Source: Mycobacterium marinum
Lineage (GTDB): Bacteria > Actinomycetota > Actinomycetes > Mycobacteriales > Mycobacteriaceae
DNA length: 64,000 nucleotides
Assembly: GCF_003391395.1 (NCBI RefSeq)
Contig: NZ_CP024190.1
Coordinates: forward strand, 1,364,001 to 1,428,000
Reading direction: 5' to 3'
Shown one piece after another: positions 44,698-53,311 of the stretch. The notes beneath the pieces were generated by a model, which worked only from the letters and a program-made list of their open reading frames with translations, made no database searches and was not told where the DNA came from. Position 1 is the first letter of the stretch. Each line of letters begins with the position of its first letter. The position numbers and the translations under genes are program-made.

Positions 44698-45508
44698 TGT
44701 TGCGCAACCCGGCGATGACGGTGGCTAGCAGTGAGCCGATCCGCGCCGCCGACGCGGCGCCCGCCGCAAGCACCTCGGCGTGGCTCAGCGGCTCACCGGT
44801 GATCCCGGCGGCCAGGTTGGTCACCAGCGAAACACCGAGCACCTCGGCCCCCGCCGCGCGGGCGGCAATGGTCTCGTGCACCGTCGACATGCCGACCAGG
44901 TCGGCGCCCAACACCCGCAGCATGCGGATCTCGGCGGGTGTCTCGTAATGCGGCCCCGGCAGGCCGGCGTACACGCCTTCGGCCAACTCGGGGTCGGCTT
45001 GCCGGGCGACCGCGCGCAGCCGCGCCGAGTAGGCGTCGGTCAGATCCACGAACTGCGCCCCGACCAGTGGCGATCGCGCGGTCAGGTTCAGGTGGTCGCT
45101 GATCAACACCGGCTGGCCGACCTGCATGTCCGGTCGCAACCCGCCGGCCGCGTTGGTCAGTACCACGGTCCGCGCGCCCGCCGCGCACGCCGTTCGCACC
45201 GGGTGCACCACATGGCGCAGGTCATGCCCCTCGTAGGCGTGAATGCGGCCCGCCAGTACCAGCACCCGGTGATCGCCGACGGGCACCGACAGCAGCTCGC
45301 CCGCGTGCCCGGCCGCGCTCGGCGGGGTGAACCCGGGAACTTCGGTCTGCGCCAGCACGGCGGTCGGGGATCCCAGCGCGGCGATGGCCGCCGACCATCC
45401 GGATCCGAGAACTACCGCGACGTCATGCTCAGCGATCCCGGTGCGCTCGCCGATGACCTGGGCCGCGCGGCGTGCGAGTTCGTCGGGATCGGGCTGGGGG
45501 CCAGTCAC
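44687..45508 (-). CDS. deoD: Purine nucleoside phosphorylase
   Basis: This enzyme cleaves inosine and guanosine (and deoxy forms) with phosphate to the base and ribose-1-phosphate. The 273-aa protein is of the trimeric type: VVLGSGW (phosphate loop), GRIHAYEGHD, VLTNAAGGLRPDMQVG, ISDHLNLTARSPL, VYAGLPGPHYETPAEIRML and GMSTVHETIAAR, with the specificity region SLVTNLAAGI. GTG at 45508 (VTGPQPDPDELARR) gives a length close to Rv3307. An upstream-extended frame overlaps amiB1 on the other strand and is not coding. Its product ribose-1-phosphate could be a substrate for the coupled mutase gene. Confidence 0.95.
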   Translation of the reverse strand: MTGPQPDPDELARRAAQVIGERTGIAEHDVAVVLGSGWSAAIAALGSPTAVLAQTEVPGFTPPSAAGHAGELLSVPVGDHRVLVLAGRIHAYEGHDLRHVVHPVRTACAAGARTVVLTNAAGGLRPDMQVGQPVLISDHLNLTARSPLVGAQFVDLTDAYSARLRAVARQADPELAEGVYAGLPGPHYETPAEIRMLRVLGADLVGMSTVHETIAARAAGAEVLGVSLVTNLAAGITGEPLSHAEVLAAGAASAARIGSLLATVIAGLRNSDA

Positions 45509-45590
45509 ACTGGGGAGCCTAGCGAGTGTGGCCGGGCGTTGAGATGGCTGTTGTGCGGGGCCGGGCGCGCGTCGATGAGATACTGCCAGA

Positions 45591-46772
45591 ATGCCCGCAC
45601 TCGTCTTGGACACCGTCGAAGAGTTGGTGCGACGGCGTGCCGGTGATCTGGTCGAGCTCTCCCACGCGATCCACGCCGAGCCGGAGTTGGCCTTCGCCGA
45701 GCACCGCAGCTGTGCCAAGACACAGGCGCTGGTGGCCGAACGTGGCTTCGAGATCACCCGGGCCGCCGCGGGGCTGGACACCGCATTTCGGGCCGATTTC
45801 GGCGATGGACCGCTGGTGGTGGGAATTTGCGCCGAATATGACGCGCTGCCCGAAATCGGGCACGCCTGCGGGCACAACATCATTGCGGCATCGGCGGTGG
45901 GGACCGCGCTGGCCCTGGCCGAAGTCGCCGACGATCTCGGTCTGACGGTCGCATTGCTGGGCACGCCGGCCGAGGAGTCCGGCGGTGGCAAGGCACTGAT
46001 GTTGGACGCCGGGGTATTCGACGACATCACGCTGGCCCTGATGGTGCATCCGGGGCCCACGGACATCGCCGGCGCTCGATCCCTGGCGTTGTCCGAGGTC
46101 ACCGTGCGTTACCGGGGTAAGGAGTCGCACGCCGCCGTGGCGCCGCACCTGGGGGTCAATGCTGCCGACGCCCTAACCATTGCGCAGGTGGCAATCGGAT
46201 TGCTGCGGCAGCAACTGGCGCCGGGGCAGATGACCCATGGAATCGTTATCGACGGAGGTCAGGCGGTCAACGTAATTCCCGGGCACGCAATGATGCAGTA
46301 CGCGATGCGCGCGGTCGAGTCGGAATCGCTGCGCGACTTGGAGGGCAGGATGTTTGCTTGCTTTGCGGCGGGGGCGCTGGCCGCCGGATGTGAATACGAC
46401 ATCGATGCGGCCGCACCCGCATATGCGGAATTGAAACCCGACCACTGGCTGGTCGAGGTGTGTCGAGAAGAGATGCTTCGGCTTGGGCGCACCCCGGTGC
46501 CGGCCAGCGTCGAGGAGGGGCTGCCGCTGGGCAGCACCGACATGGGCAACGTGACACAGGTGCTGCCGGGCATCCATCCGGTGATCGGTGTCGACGCCGG
46601 CGGGGCCACGGTGCACCAGCGCGCCTTCGCGGCCGCCGCGGCCGGTCACAGCGCTGACCAAGCGGTCGTCGACGGCGCAATCATGCTGGCGCGCACCGCG
46701 GTCGCGCTGGCCGAGAATCCGGACCAGCGGGACCGAGTGCTGGCCGCCCAGCAGCGCAGGGCGGCGTCATGA
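45591..46772 (+). CDS. amiB1: M20-family amidohydrolase AmiB1
   Basis: The 393-aa protein is an M20D-type metal-dependent amidohydrolase/peptidase. The metal-site segments are ICAEYDALPEIGHACGHN (about residues 83-100), GTPAEESGGGKALM with the catalytic Glu pair, and a C-terminal GSTDMGNVTQVLPG. The lid domain follows near 190-300. The physiological substrate is unknown (N-acyl amino acids or aminobenzoyl-glutamate-like amides are typical of the family). The ATG at 45591 fits Rv3306c. The stop overlaps the amiA1 ATG (ATGA); amiB1-amiA1 is one operon, divergent from deoD. Confidence 0.93.
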   Translation: MPALVLDTVEELVRRRAGDLVELSHAIHAEPELAFAEHRSCAKTQALVAERGFEITRAAAGLDTAFRADFGDGPLVVGICAEYDALPEIGHACGHNIIAASAVGTALALAEVADDLGLTVALLGTPAEESGGGKALMLDAGVFDDITLALMVHPGPTDIAGARSLALSEVTVRYRGKESHAAVAPHLGVNAADALTIAQVAIGLLRQQLAPGQMTHGIVIDGGQAVNVIPGHAMMQYAMRAVESESLRDLEGRMFACFAAGALAAGCEYDIDAAAPAYAELKPDHWLVEVCREEMLRLGRTPVPASVEEGLPLGSTDMGNVTQVLPGIHPVIGVDAGGATVHQRAFAAAAAGHSADQAVVDGAIMLARTAVALAENPDQRDRVLAAQQRRAAS

Positions 46773-47938
46773 GCCTTGTCGACACCGCCGAATCCTGGCT
46801 GGCCGCGCACTATGACGAGCTGGTCGGCTGGCGCCGGCACATCCATCGCTATCCGGAGCTGGGCCGCCAGGAGTTCGCCACCACCCAGTTTGTCGCCGAA
46901 CGGCTTGCCGACGCCGGGCTCAACCCCAAGATATTGCCCGGCGGGACGGGACTGACCTGCGATTTCGGTCCCGAGCATCAGCCCAGGATCGCGCTGCGTG
47001 CCGACATGGACGCGCTGCCGATGGCCGAGCGCACCGGTGCGCCCTACGCCTCGACGATGCCCAACATCGCCCACGCCTGCGGGCACGACGGCCACACCGC
47101 GATTCTGCTGGGTACCGCGCTGGCGTTGGCGACGGTGCCGGAGCTGCCGGTCGGGGTGCGTCTGATATTCCAGGCCGCCGAGGAGCTGATGCCCGGCGGC
47201 GCCATCGACGCGATCGCGGCCGGAGCACTGACCGGGGTGTCACGGATCTTTGCCCTGCACTGCGATCCCCGGCTCGAGGTGGGCAGGGTTGCGGTGCGGC
47301 AGGGGCCTATCACCTCGGCGGCCGACCATATCGAGATCACGCTGTATTCACCCGGTGGGCACACGTCGCGGCCACACCTGACCGCCGACCTGGTCTACGG
47401 GCTGGGCACGCTGATCACCGGGCTGCCCGGCGTGCTGTCGCGGCGCGTCGACCCCCGTAACAGCACCGTCCTGGTCTGGGGGGCGGTCAACGCGGGCGTG
47501 GCCGCCAACGCCATTCCGCAAACCGGTGTGTTGGCCGGCACCGTTCGCACCGCCAGCCGGCAGACCTGGATCGATCTGGAAGAGATCATCCGTGAGTCCA
47601 TCACTGCGCTGCTGTCGCCACTGGCAATCGAGCACACGCTGCAATACCGGCGCGGCGTTCCACCGGTGGTCAACGAGGAAGTCTCGACCCACATCCTCAC
47701 CCACGCCATCGAATCCGTCAGCCCGGATGCGCTGGCCGATACTCGCCAGTCAGGCGGCGGCGAGGATTTCTCCTGGTACCTAGAAGAGGTCCCGGGTGCG
47801 ATGGGGCGTCTGGGAGTTTGGTCCGGCGACGGGCCGCAGCTGGACTTACATCAGCCGACGTTTGACCTCGATGAGCGGGCACTGGGGATCGGCGTGCGCG
47901 TGATGGTCAACATCATCGAGCAGGCCGCGGCGTTCTAA
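46769..47938 (+). CDS. amiA1: M20-family amidohydrolase AmiA1
   Basis: The 389-aa paralogue of AmiB1 has ALRADMDALPMAERTGAPYAST, the metal motif HACGHDGHTA (about residues 108-117), FQAAEELMPGGA with the catalytic glutamates, HTSRPHLTADLVY, and GGGEDFSWYLEEVPGA. These are the features of the M20D hippurate/indole-acetyl-amino-acid hydrolase branch. The substrate is not known. It is translationally coupled to amiB1 and matches Rv3305c in length. It ends 8 bp before a palindromic repeat element. Confidence 0.94.
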   Translation: MSLVDTAESWLAAHYDELVGWRRHIHRYPELGRQEFATTQFVAERLADAGLNPKILPGGTGLTCDFGPEHQPRIALRADMDALPMAERTGAPYASTMPNIAHACGHDGHTAILLGTALALATVPELPVGVRLIFQAAEELMPGGAIDAIAAGALTGVSRIFALHCDPRLEVGRVAVRQGPITSAADHIEITLYSPGGHTSRPHLTADLVYGLGTLITGLPGVLSRRVDPRNSTVLVWGAVNAGVAANAIPQTGVLAGTVRTASRQTWIDLEEIIRESITALLSPLAIEHTLQYRRGVPPVVNEEVSTHILTHAIESVSPDALADTRQSGGGEDFSWYLEEVPGAMGRLGVWSGDGPQLDLHQPTFDLDERALGIGVRVMVNIIEQAAAF

Positions 47939-47945
47939 CCGCTCG

Positions 47946-48003
47946 CGAGCGTGCGTGTCTGGACAACGACACGCCGGTATTGCCGGCATTATGCGCACGC
48001 TCG
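47946..48003. repeat. 58-bp palindromic (REP-like) element, copy 1
   Basis: Perfect 10-bp arms CGAGCGTGCG (47946-47955) and CGCACGCTCG (47994-48003) enclose a centre with CCGGTATTGCCGG, which can form a small inner stem. The element lies between the amiA1 stop and the DUF559 gene. A similar element follows that gene. Related short palindromes are scattered in mycobacterial intergenic regions, as far as I recall. Confidence 0.75.
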
Positions 48004-48049
48004 TCGTGGTGAATTGTGGGCCCGTCAGGTGCGCCTCGACGATGGCCCC

Positions 48050-48937
48050 ATGCACGCAGAGCTCGCCCGGTTGCTCGACGCCCAAGGCGGGGTGGCGACG
48101 TCCGCCCAGGTACTGACGTTCCTGACCCGGCGCGGGCTGGAAGCCGACCTGAAAAGCGGGGTACTGAGCAGAGTTTGGCATGGCATTTATGGCCGCGGTG
48201 TGTTGACCAGTGGGCTGCGGCTGCGCGGAGTGGACCTGGCAGTCGGCGCACCGGTCGCCGCATGCCTGGGGACCGCCGCTGCGGCCTACGGCTTTGACAC
48301 CGAGCAAACCGGGGATCTGCATGTGCTGAATCCCGAGGGGCGGCAATTGCGATCCACCGACGGCCTGACCGTGCACCGGCGCGCCGGTGCACCGTTGACT
48401 CGCCTCGCGGGGCGAGAACTCACGACGCCCGCGTGGACGGCGATGGAGGTCGCCCGGGGGCTGCGTCGGCCGCGAGCGTTGGCGACACTGGACGCCGCCC
48501 TGCGCAGCGGGACATGCGACCGTGACGACCTCGACCGAGCGGTCTGTCTGCAATCCGGCCGGCGCGGCGTCGTGGCCGTGCGCGAGTTGCTCGCATTGGC
48601 GAGTCCGCTGGCGGAGTCGCCGATGGAGAGCGAGACCCGGCTGGTGATGATCGAAGGCGGACTACCCGCGCCAGTGCTGCAATACGAGCTGGTCGGCTCC
48701 GACGGCCGGCGCTGGCGACTGGATTTCGCGTGGCCGGGTCTGCGGGTCGCGGCAGAGTACGACGGCGTCGACTGGCATAGCGGGCCGCAAGCATTCCTGC
48801 GGGATCGACGGCGCAGTGCGGCGCTGCTGGAGTTGGGGTGGGTGATAGTGCCCATCGTGGCCGACGATGTCAGGCATCGGCCGGCCGAACTTGTCCAGCG
48901 GCTGGCCAGGGCGCTGGCCCGGGCTCAGGCCGCCTGA
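48050..48937 (+). CDS. AbiEi-type wHTH plus DUF559/Vsr-like nuclease-fold protein
   Basis: The 295-aa protein starts with a winged-helix-like region (MHAELARLLDAQGGVATSAQVLTFLTRRGL, with VWHGIYGRGVLTSG) of the kind annotated as AbiEi antitoxin-type domains. It ends in a small Vsr/DUF559 endonuclease-like fold: an early Glu (ESETRLVMIEGGLPAP), then WRLDFAWPGLRVAAEYDGVDWH with Asp and Glu in the PD-(D/E)xK positions, and LELGWVIVPIVADDV. Such proteins are multicopy in actinobacteria, and no toxin gene is adjacent. The ATG at 48050 is preferred; the frame opens earlier but that part coincides with the palindromic element. I do not recall a counterpart here in H37Rv. Function is unknown. Confidence 0.82.
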   Translation: MHAELARLLDAQGGVATSAQVLTFLTRRGLEADLKSGVLSRVWHGIYGRGVLTSGLRLRGVDLAVGAPVAACLGTAAAAYGFDTEQTGDLHVLNPEGRQLRSTDGLTVHRRAGAPLTRLAGRELTTPAWTAMEVARGLRRPRALATLDAALRSGTCDRDDLDRAVCLQSGRRGVVAVRELLALASPLAESPMESETRLVMIEGGLPAPVLQYELVGSDGRRWRLDFAWPGLRVAAEYDGVDWHSGPQAFLRDRRRSAALLELGWVIVPIVADDVRHRPAELVQRLARALARAQAA

Positions 48938-48943
48938 TGGGCT

Positions 48944-49005
48944 CGCGAGGGTGCCCAAATTGCCGGCCGCAACGGCGTGTCGGCGTGCAGACACGCACCC
49001 TCGCG
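48944..49005. repeat. 62-bp palindromic (REP-like) element, copy 2
   Basis: Perfect 11-bp arms CGCGAGGGTGC (48944-48954) and GCACCCTCGCG (48995-49005) enclose TTGCCGGC and ACGGCGTGTCGGCGTG. It begins 6 bp after the DUF559 stop and lies between convergent genes, so it may also act as a bidirectional transcription stop. Confidence 0.75.
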
Positions 49006-49028
49006 GCAGAGGTTGACGCAACCCCCGG

Positions 49029-49508
49029 CTAGGTTCCGGTCCCCGGGCCGATGTTGCGGGCCGGCCGGGTACGCAAATCGTGCACATAATCGCTTGGTGC
49101 GCCCGCGATCTCGGCGGCATCGGCCATCACGCCCAGGTAGCGCGCCGACGGCAGACCGCCCTCCCAGGCGTCGAGCACGTACAGCCAGGCCAGGACGGGA
49201 TCGGTGGTGGTGTCCGAGGACAATCGCTCCACCCGGCAGCGGATCTTCTGGTGGATGCCGAACTCCGAGCCCTCCCAGTGGTCGAGGTTCTTCTCGTCGG
49301 CCGGTGTCATGTCGTAGAGCACCACGAACACCTTGGAGTCGGGATCCTCGACGACGGTGGCCAGGGCTCCTTCCCAGCCGATGTCCTCGCCGCCGAAGGT
49401 CAGCCGCCACCCGGGCAACCAGCCGGTTCCGGCCATCGGGGAGTGGGGTGCACGCATGAGCATCTGATCGGGATGCATGTTCGATCCGTACGCGGCGTAG
49501 AGCGGCAC
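49029..49508 (-). CDS. Gamma-glutamylcyclotransferase-like protein
   Basis: The 159-aa protein opens PLYAAYGSNMHPDQM, the YGSN loop that binds the gamma-glutamyl group in the cyclotransferase (AIG2/GGCT) fold. It continues with WLPGWRLTFGG and VFVVLYDMTPADEKNLDHWEG, where a conserved acidic residue acts as catalyst in the family. The true substrate is unknown. The start is GTG at 49508, so the protein begins directly with strand 1. It corresponds to Rv3304. It is divergent from lpdA over about 140 bp, in which I see no other gene. Confidence 0.88.
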   Translation of the reverse strand: MPLYAAYGSNMHPDQMLMRAPHSPMAGTGWLPGWRLTFGGEDIGWEGALATVVEDPDSKVFVVLYDMTPADEKNLDHWEGSEFGIHQKIRCRVERLSSDTTTDPVLAWLYVLDAWEGGLPSARYLGVMADAAEIAGAPSDYVHDLRTRPARNIGPGTGT

Positions 49509-49649
49509 GCAGAAATCTTAAACGTCACGTAAACGGATGCGGCTCATCCCTGGGTGTGATGCTTGGCTCTTCATGCTCAGGCGCGCCCGGTCGGGCTCTC
49601 ACGGCGGCACGCGAGGCAGTTCTGAGCCCCTCAAGCTAGGTTATTGCGT

Positions 49650-51062
49650 GTGGTGACCCGCATCGTGATCCTCGGTGGAGGCCCAGCCGGTTACGAAGCC
49701 GCGCTGGTGGCCGCCACCTCACACCCCGAATCAGCCCAAGTCACAGTGATCGACTCCGACGGTATCGGTGGTGCCGCCGTTCTGGACGACTGTGTGCCGT
49801 CCAAGACGTTCATCGCGTCCACCGGCCTGCGCACCGAGCTGCGAAGAGCGCCTCACCTGGGCTTCCTCATCGACTTCGACGAGGCGAAAATCTCGTTGCC
49901 CAAGATCCACGCCCGGGTCAAGGAGCTGGCCGCGGCGCAGTCGGCGGACATCACCGCCCAGCTGCTCAGCGTGGGCGTGCACGTGATCGCCGGTAAGGGC
50001 GAGCTGCTCGACCCCGCACCCGGCCTGCGCCACCGCGTCAAGGCGACGGCCGCCGACGGCACCACCAGCGAGCACGACGCCGACGTCGTGTTGATCGCCA
50101 CCGGAGCGAGCCCGCGGATCCTGCCGTCGGCGCGACCGGACGGCGAGCGCATCCTGACCTGGCGGCAGCTCTACGACCTGGACGCGTTGCCCCAGCACCT
50201 GATCGTGGTGGGCTCGGGGGTGACGGGCGCGGAGTTCGTCGACGCCTACACCGAACTGGGTGTGCGGGTCACGGTGGTGGCCAGCCAGGATCACGTGTTG
50301 CCCTACGAGGACGCCGACGCCGCACTGGTCTTGGAGGAGTCGTTCGCCGAACGCGGCGTCCGACTGTTCAAGAACGCCCGCGCCCAGTCCGTCACCCGCA
50401 CCGACAACGGGGTTCTGGTGACCATGACCGACGGCCGCACCGTCGAGGGCAGCCACGCGCTGATGACGATCGGGTCGATCCCCAACACCAGCGGCCTCGG
50501 CCTGGAACGCGTGGGTATCGAACTCGGACCGGGAAACTATCTGAACGTGGACCGGGTGTCACGCACGTCGGTGCCCGGCATTTACGCCGCGGGCGACTGC
50601 ACCGGCCTGTTGCCGCTGGCCTCGGTCGCCGCGATGCAGGGTCGCATTGCGATGTACCACGCGCTGGGGGAGGGCGTGAGCCCGATCCGGTTGCGCACGG
50701 TTGCGGCGACGGTGTTCACCAGGCCCGAGATCGCTGCCGTCGGCGTGCCGCAGTCGGCGATCGACAACGGTTCGGTGCTTGCCCGCACCATCATGTTGCC
50801 GTTGCGGACCAACGCCCGGGCCAAGATGTCTGAGGTGCGGCACGGTTTCGTCAAGGTCTTCTGCCGGCGGTCCACCGGTGTGGTCATCGGCGGCGTGGTG
50901 GTGGCGCCGATCGCTTCCGAGCTGATCCTGCCGATCGCGGTGGCGGTGCAGAACCGGATCACGGTCAACGAGCTGGCCCAGACACTGGCCGTTTACCCGT
51001 CGTTATCGGGTTCGATCACCGAGGCCGCTCGCCGCCTGATGGCCCACGATGATCTGGACTGA
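49650..51062 (+). CDS. lpdA: LpdA-type flavoprotein NAD(P)H quinone reductase
   Basis: The 470-aa protein has the two-dinucleotide-domain architecture of dihydrolipoamide dehydrogenases: ILGGGPAGYEAAL (FAD, residues about 6-18), VVGSGVTGAEFVDAY (NAD(P)H, about 186-200) and GIYAAGDCTGLLPLA. The redox-active disulfide motif is reduced to GGAAVLDDCVPSK with a single cysteine, and the C-terminal active-site His-Glu pair is not seen. This is why the H37Rv protein (Rv3303c) acts as a quinone reductase and not as a lipoamide dehydrogenase. GTG at 49650 is chosen; a TAGGTT -10 (49637-49642) ends 7 nt upstream, so a leaderless message is likely. A TTG at 49644 is the alternative. glpD2 follows in the same direction. 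Confidence 0.95.
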   Translation: MVTRIVILGGGPAGYEAALVAATSHPESAQVTVIDSDGIGGAAVLDDCVPSKTFIASTGLRTELRRAPHLGFLIDFDEAKISLPKIHARVKELAAAQSADITAQLLSVGVHVIAGKGELLDPAPGLRHRVKATAADGTTSEHDADVVLIATGASPRILPSARPDGERILTWRQLYDLDALPQHLIVVGSGVTGAEFVDAYTELGVRVTVVASQDHVLPYEDADAALVLEESFAERGVRLFKNARAQSVTRTDNGVLVTMTDGRTVEGSHALMTIGSIPNTSGLGLERVGIELGPGNYLNVDRVSRTSVPGIYAAGDCTGLLPLASVAAMQGRIAMYHALGEGVSPIRLRTVAATVFTRPEIAAVGVPQSAIDNGSVLARTIMLPLRTNARAKMSEVRHGFVKVFCRRSTGVVIGGVVVAPIASELILPIAVAVQNRITVNELAQTLAVYPSLSGSITEAARRLMAHDDLD

Positions 51063-51146
51063 AGCCCAACTACTGCGACGCCGCACCAATTAGCCTTGTG
51101 GTGCACCTAGCGCCTACTGACAAGAAACCGACAGGAGTTCATTGTC

Positions 51147-52904
51147 GTGAGCAATCCGACCGACGCATCGCAGCGTGACCAGACCGGGCCCGCCGGTTCG
51201 CTGGGGCCCGAGCAGCGCGCGTTGGCTTGGGAGCGGCTCGGTGCCGAGCAGTTCGATGTGGTGGTTATCGGCGGCGGGGTAGTGGGCTCCGGGTGTGCGC
51301 TGGACGCCGCTACCCGCGGGCTGAAGGTGGCCCTGATCGAAGCCCGCGATCTGGCCTCTGGCACGTCGAGCCGTTCGTCGAAGATGTTCCACGGTGGACT
51401 GCGCTACCTCGAACAACTGGAATTCGGCCTGGTGCGCGAAGCTCTTTTCGAGCGCGAGCTGTCGCTGACCACGTTGGCGCCGCATCTGGTCAAGCCCCTG
51501 CCGTTTCTGTTCCCGCTCACCAAGCGTGGCTGGGAACGTCCCTATATTGCCGCCGGGATCTTCCTCTACGACCGCCTCGGCGGCGCAAAATCGGTTCCCG
51601 CGCAGAAGCATTTGACCCGTGCCGGCGCGTTGCGGCTGAGCCCGGGCCTCAAACGCAGCTCCCTGATCGGCGGTATCCGCTACTACGACACCGTCGTCGA
51701 CGATGCCCGGCACACCATGACGGTCGCTCGTACCGCGTCGCACTACGGGGCGGTCGTCCGTTGTTCCACCCAGGTGGTAGCGCTGCTGCGCGAGGGCGAC
51801 CGGGTGGTCGGGGTGCGGGTGCGCGATTCCGAGGATGGCTCGATCACCGAGGTCCGCGGGCACGTGGTGGTCAATGCCACCGGGGTCTGGACCGACGAGA
51901 TTCAGGCGCTGTCCAAGCAACGCGGGCGATTCCAGGTTCGAGCGTCCAAGGGTGTGCACGTGGTGGTGCCCCGGGACCGCATCGTCAGCGACGTCGCGAT
52001 GATCCTGCGCACCGAGAAGTCGGTCATGTTCATCATTCCGTGGGGAAGCCACTGGATCATCGGGACTACCGACACCGACTGGAACCTGGACCTGGCCCAC
52101 CCCGCGGCCACCAAGGCCGACATCGACTACATCCTGGGCACGGTCAACGCGGTGCTGGCCACGCCCCTGACGCATGCCGACATCGACGGCGTATACGCCG
52201 GTCTGCGACCACTGCTGGCCGGGGAGAGCGACGACACGTCCAAGCTGTCGCGCGAGCACGCTGTGGCGGTACCGGCGGCGGGGCTGGTGGCCATCGCCGG
52301 CGGCAAATACACCACCTACCGGGTGATGGCGGCCGACGCGATCGACGCCGCCGTGCAGTTCGTTCCGGCCCGGGTGGCGCCGTCGATCACCGAGAAGGTC
52401 AGCCTGCTGGGCGCCGACGGCTACTTTGCTCTGGTCAACCAGGTGGAACACGTCGGCGAGATGGTCGGTCTGCACCCCTACCGAGTGCGTCACCTATTGG
52501 ACCGCTACGGATCGCTGATCAACGAGGTGCTGGAACTGGCGGCCGACGATCCGGACCTGCTGACGCCCATCAAGGAGGCTCCTGGCTACCTCAAGGTGGA
52601 GGCCCTTTACGCCGTCACCGCCGAGGGCGCGCTGCATCTGGAAGACATCCTGGCCCGCCGCATGCGGGTCTCCATCGAGTACCCGCACCGTGGTGTCGAC
52701 TGCGCCCGTGAGGTGGCCGACGTGGTCGCACCGGTGCTCGGGTGGACCGTTGAGGACATCGAGCGGGAAGTCGCGAACTACAAGGCGCGGGTGGAAGCGG
52801 AGGTCCTGTCGCAGGCCCAGCCTGACGACGTATCGGCGGACATGTTGCGGGCCAGCGCACCCGAGGCGCGTGCCGAGATCCTCGAGCCGGTGCCGCTGAA
52901 TTGA
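51147..52904 (+). CDS. glpD2: Glycerol-3-phosphate dehydrogenase (FAD)
   Basis: GlpD2 oxidises sn-glycerol-3-phosphate to dihydroxyacetone phosphate at the membrane and passes electrons to quinones. The 585-aa protein has the FAD motif VVVIGGGVVGSGCALDAATRG (about residues 37-57), SSRSSKMFHGGLRYLEQ, VNATGVWTDEI, IIPWGSHWIIGTTDTDW, and GGKYTTYRVMAADA, plus the C-terminal helical domain. GTG at 51147 is supported by AGGAG about 10 nt upstream and the length equals that recalled for Rv3302c. It is 84 bp downstream of lpdA. In H37Rv phoY1 follows directly; here a 7.5-kb block intervenes. Confidence 0.97.
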   Translation: MSNPTDASQRDQTGPAGSLGPEQRALAWERLGAEQFDVVVIGGGVVGSGCALDAATRGLKVALIEARDLASGTSSRSSKMFHGGLRYLEQLEFGLVREALFERELSLTTLAPHLVKPLPFLFPLTKRGWERPYIAAGIFLYDRLGGAKSVPAQKHLTRAGALRLSPGLKRSSLIGGIRYYDTVVDDARHTMTVARTASHYGAVVRCSTQVVALLREGDRVVGVRVRDSEDGSITEVRGHVVVNATGVWTDEIQALSKQRGRFQVRASKGVHVVVPRDRIVSDVAMILRTEKSVMFIIPWGSHWIIGTTDTDWNLDLAHPAATKADIDYILGTVNAVLATPLTHADIDGVYAGLRPLLAGESDDTSKLSREHAVAVPAAGLVAIAGGKYTTYRVMAADAIDAAVQFVPARVAPSITEKVSLLGADGYFALVNQVEHVGEMVGLHPYRVRHLLDRYGSLINEVLELAADDPDLLTPIKEAPGYLKVEALYAVTAEGALHLEDILARRMRVSIEYPHRGVDCAREVADVVAPVLGWTVEDIEREVANYKARVEAEVLSQAQPDDVSADMLRASAPEARAEILEPVPLN

Positions 52905-52917
52905 AACTTGCTGGACC

Positions 52918-53100
52918 TCAACACCGCTCGGCGCCGCGAGCCATGAGCATCGGGTCGTCCTCACCGCTGGCGGCCGGGGTCAGCTTGCTGGCGACCGCCG
53001 CCAACGCCGAGCGCACCGCCTCGCGAGACCGCGCTGTCAGAACGGCCGCGGCTCGCACACCGTCGGGCCGCATGTTGATGTGATCGGGCAACGACACCAT
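52918..53100 (-). CDS. Small hypothetical protein, 60 aa
   Basis: This short ORF reads MVSLPDHINMRPDGVRAAAV and ends MARGAERC. It is helical in the middle (AREAV-type Ala/Arg/Glu composition). The best evidence that it is a gene is the exceptionally strong Shine-Dalgarno, AAAGGAGG, 4 nt before the ATG at 53100. The IxMRPDGVRAAA start loosely recalls the beginning of EspC/DUF2580-type ESX-associated proteins, but the length is well short of those; I do not recognise it with confidence. It is convergent with glpD2 (13-bp gap) and divergent from the FMN glutamate-synthase-like gene. Confidence 0.6.
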   Translation of the reverse strand: MVSLPDHINMRPDGVRAAAVLTARSREAVRSALAAVASKLTPAASGEDDPMLMARGAERC

Positions 53101-53311
53101 TGGCCTCCTTTGTGGGAAGAGGACACCTGCGGCCCGGGATTTAAGGCCAGCGGCCCCGGTTCGCCGTCGAACCACCACCCGGCCGCTGTTAGAACACGCT
53201 ATTCATCGGTGACGTCAAAACCGACATTTACGCGTCAAATCCACGTGAACAAATTTTTCCTGGGGATCAGCAAGGGGCAAACATGGTGATGACCACGAAC
53301 CCGGGTTCGGC

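Noticed and set aside
45509..46102. Upstream extension of deoD to 46102
   Set aside because: It runs antisense through amiB1 and lacks similarity to purine nucleoside phosphorylase; the GTG at 45508 gives the family length.
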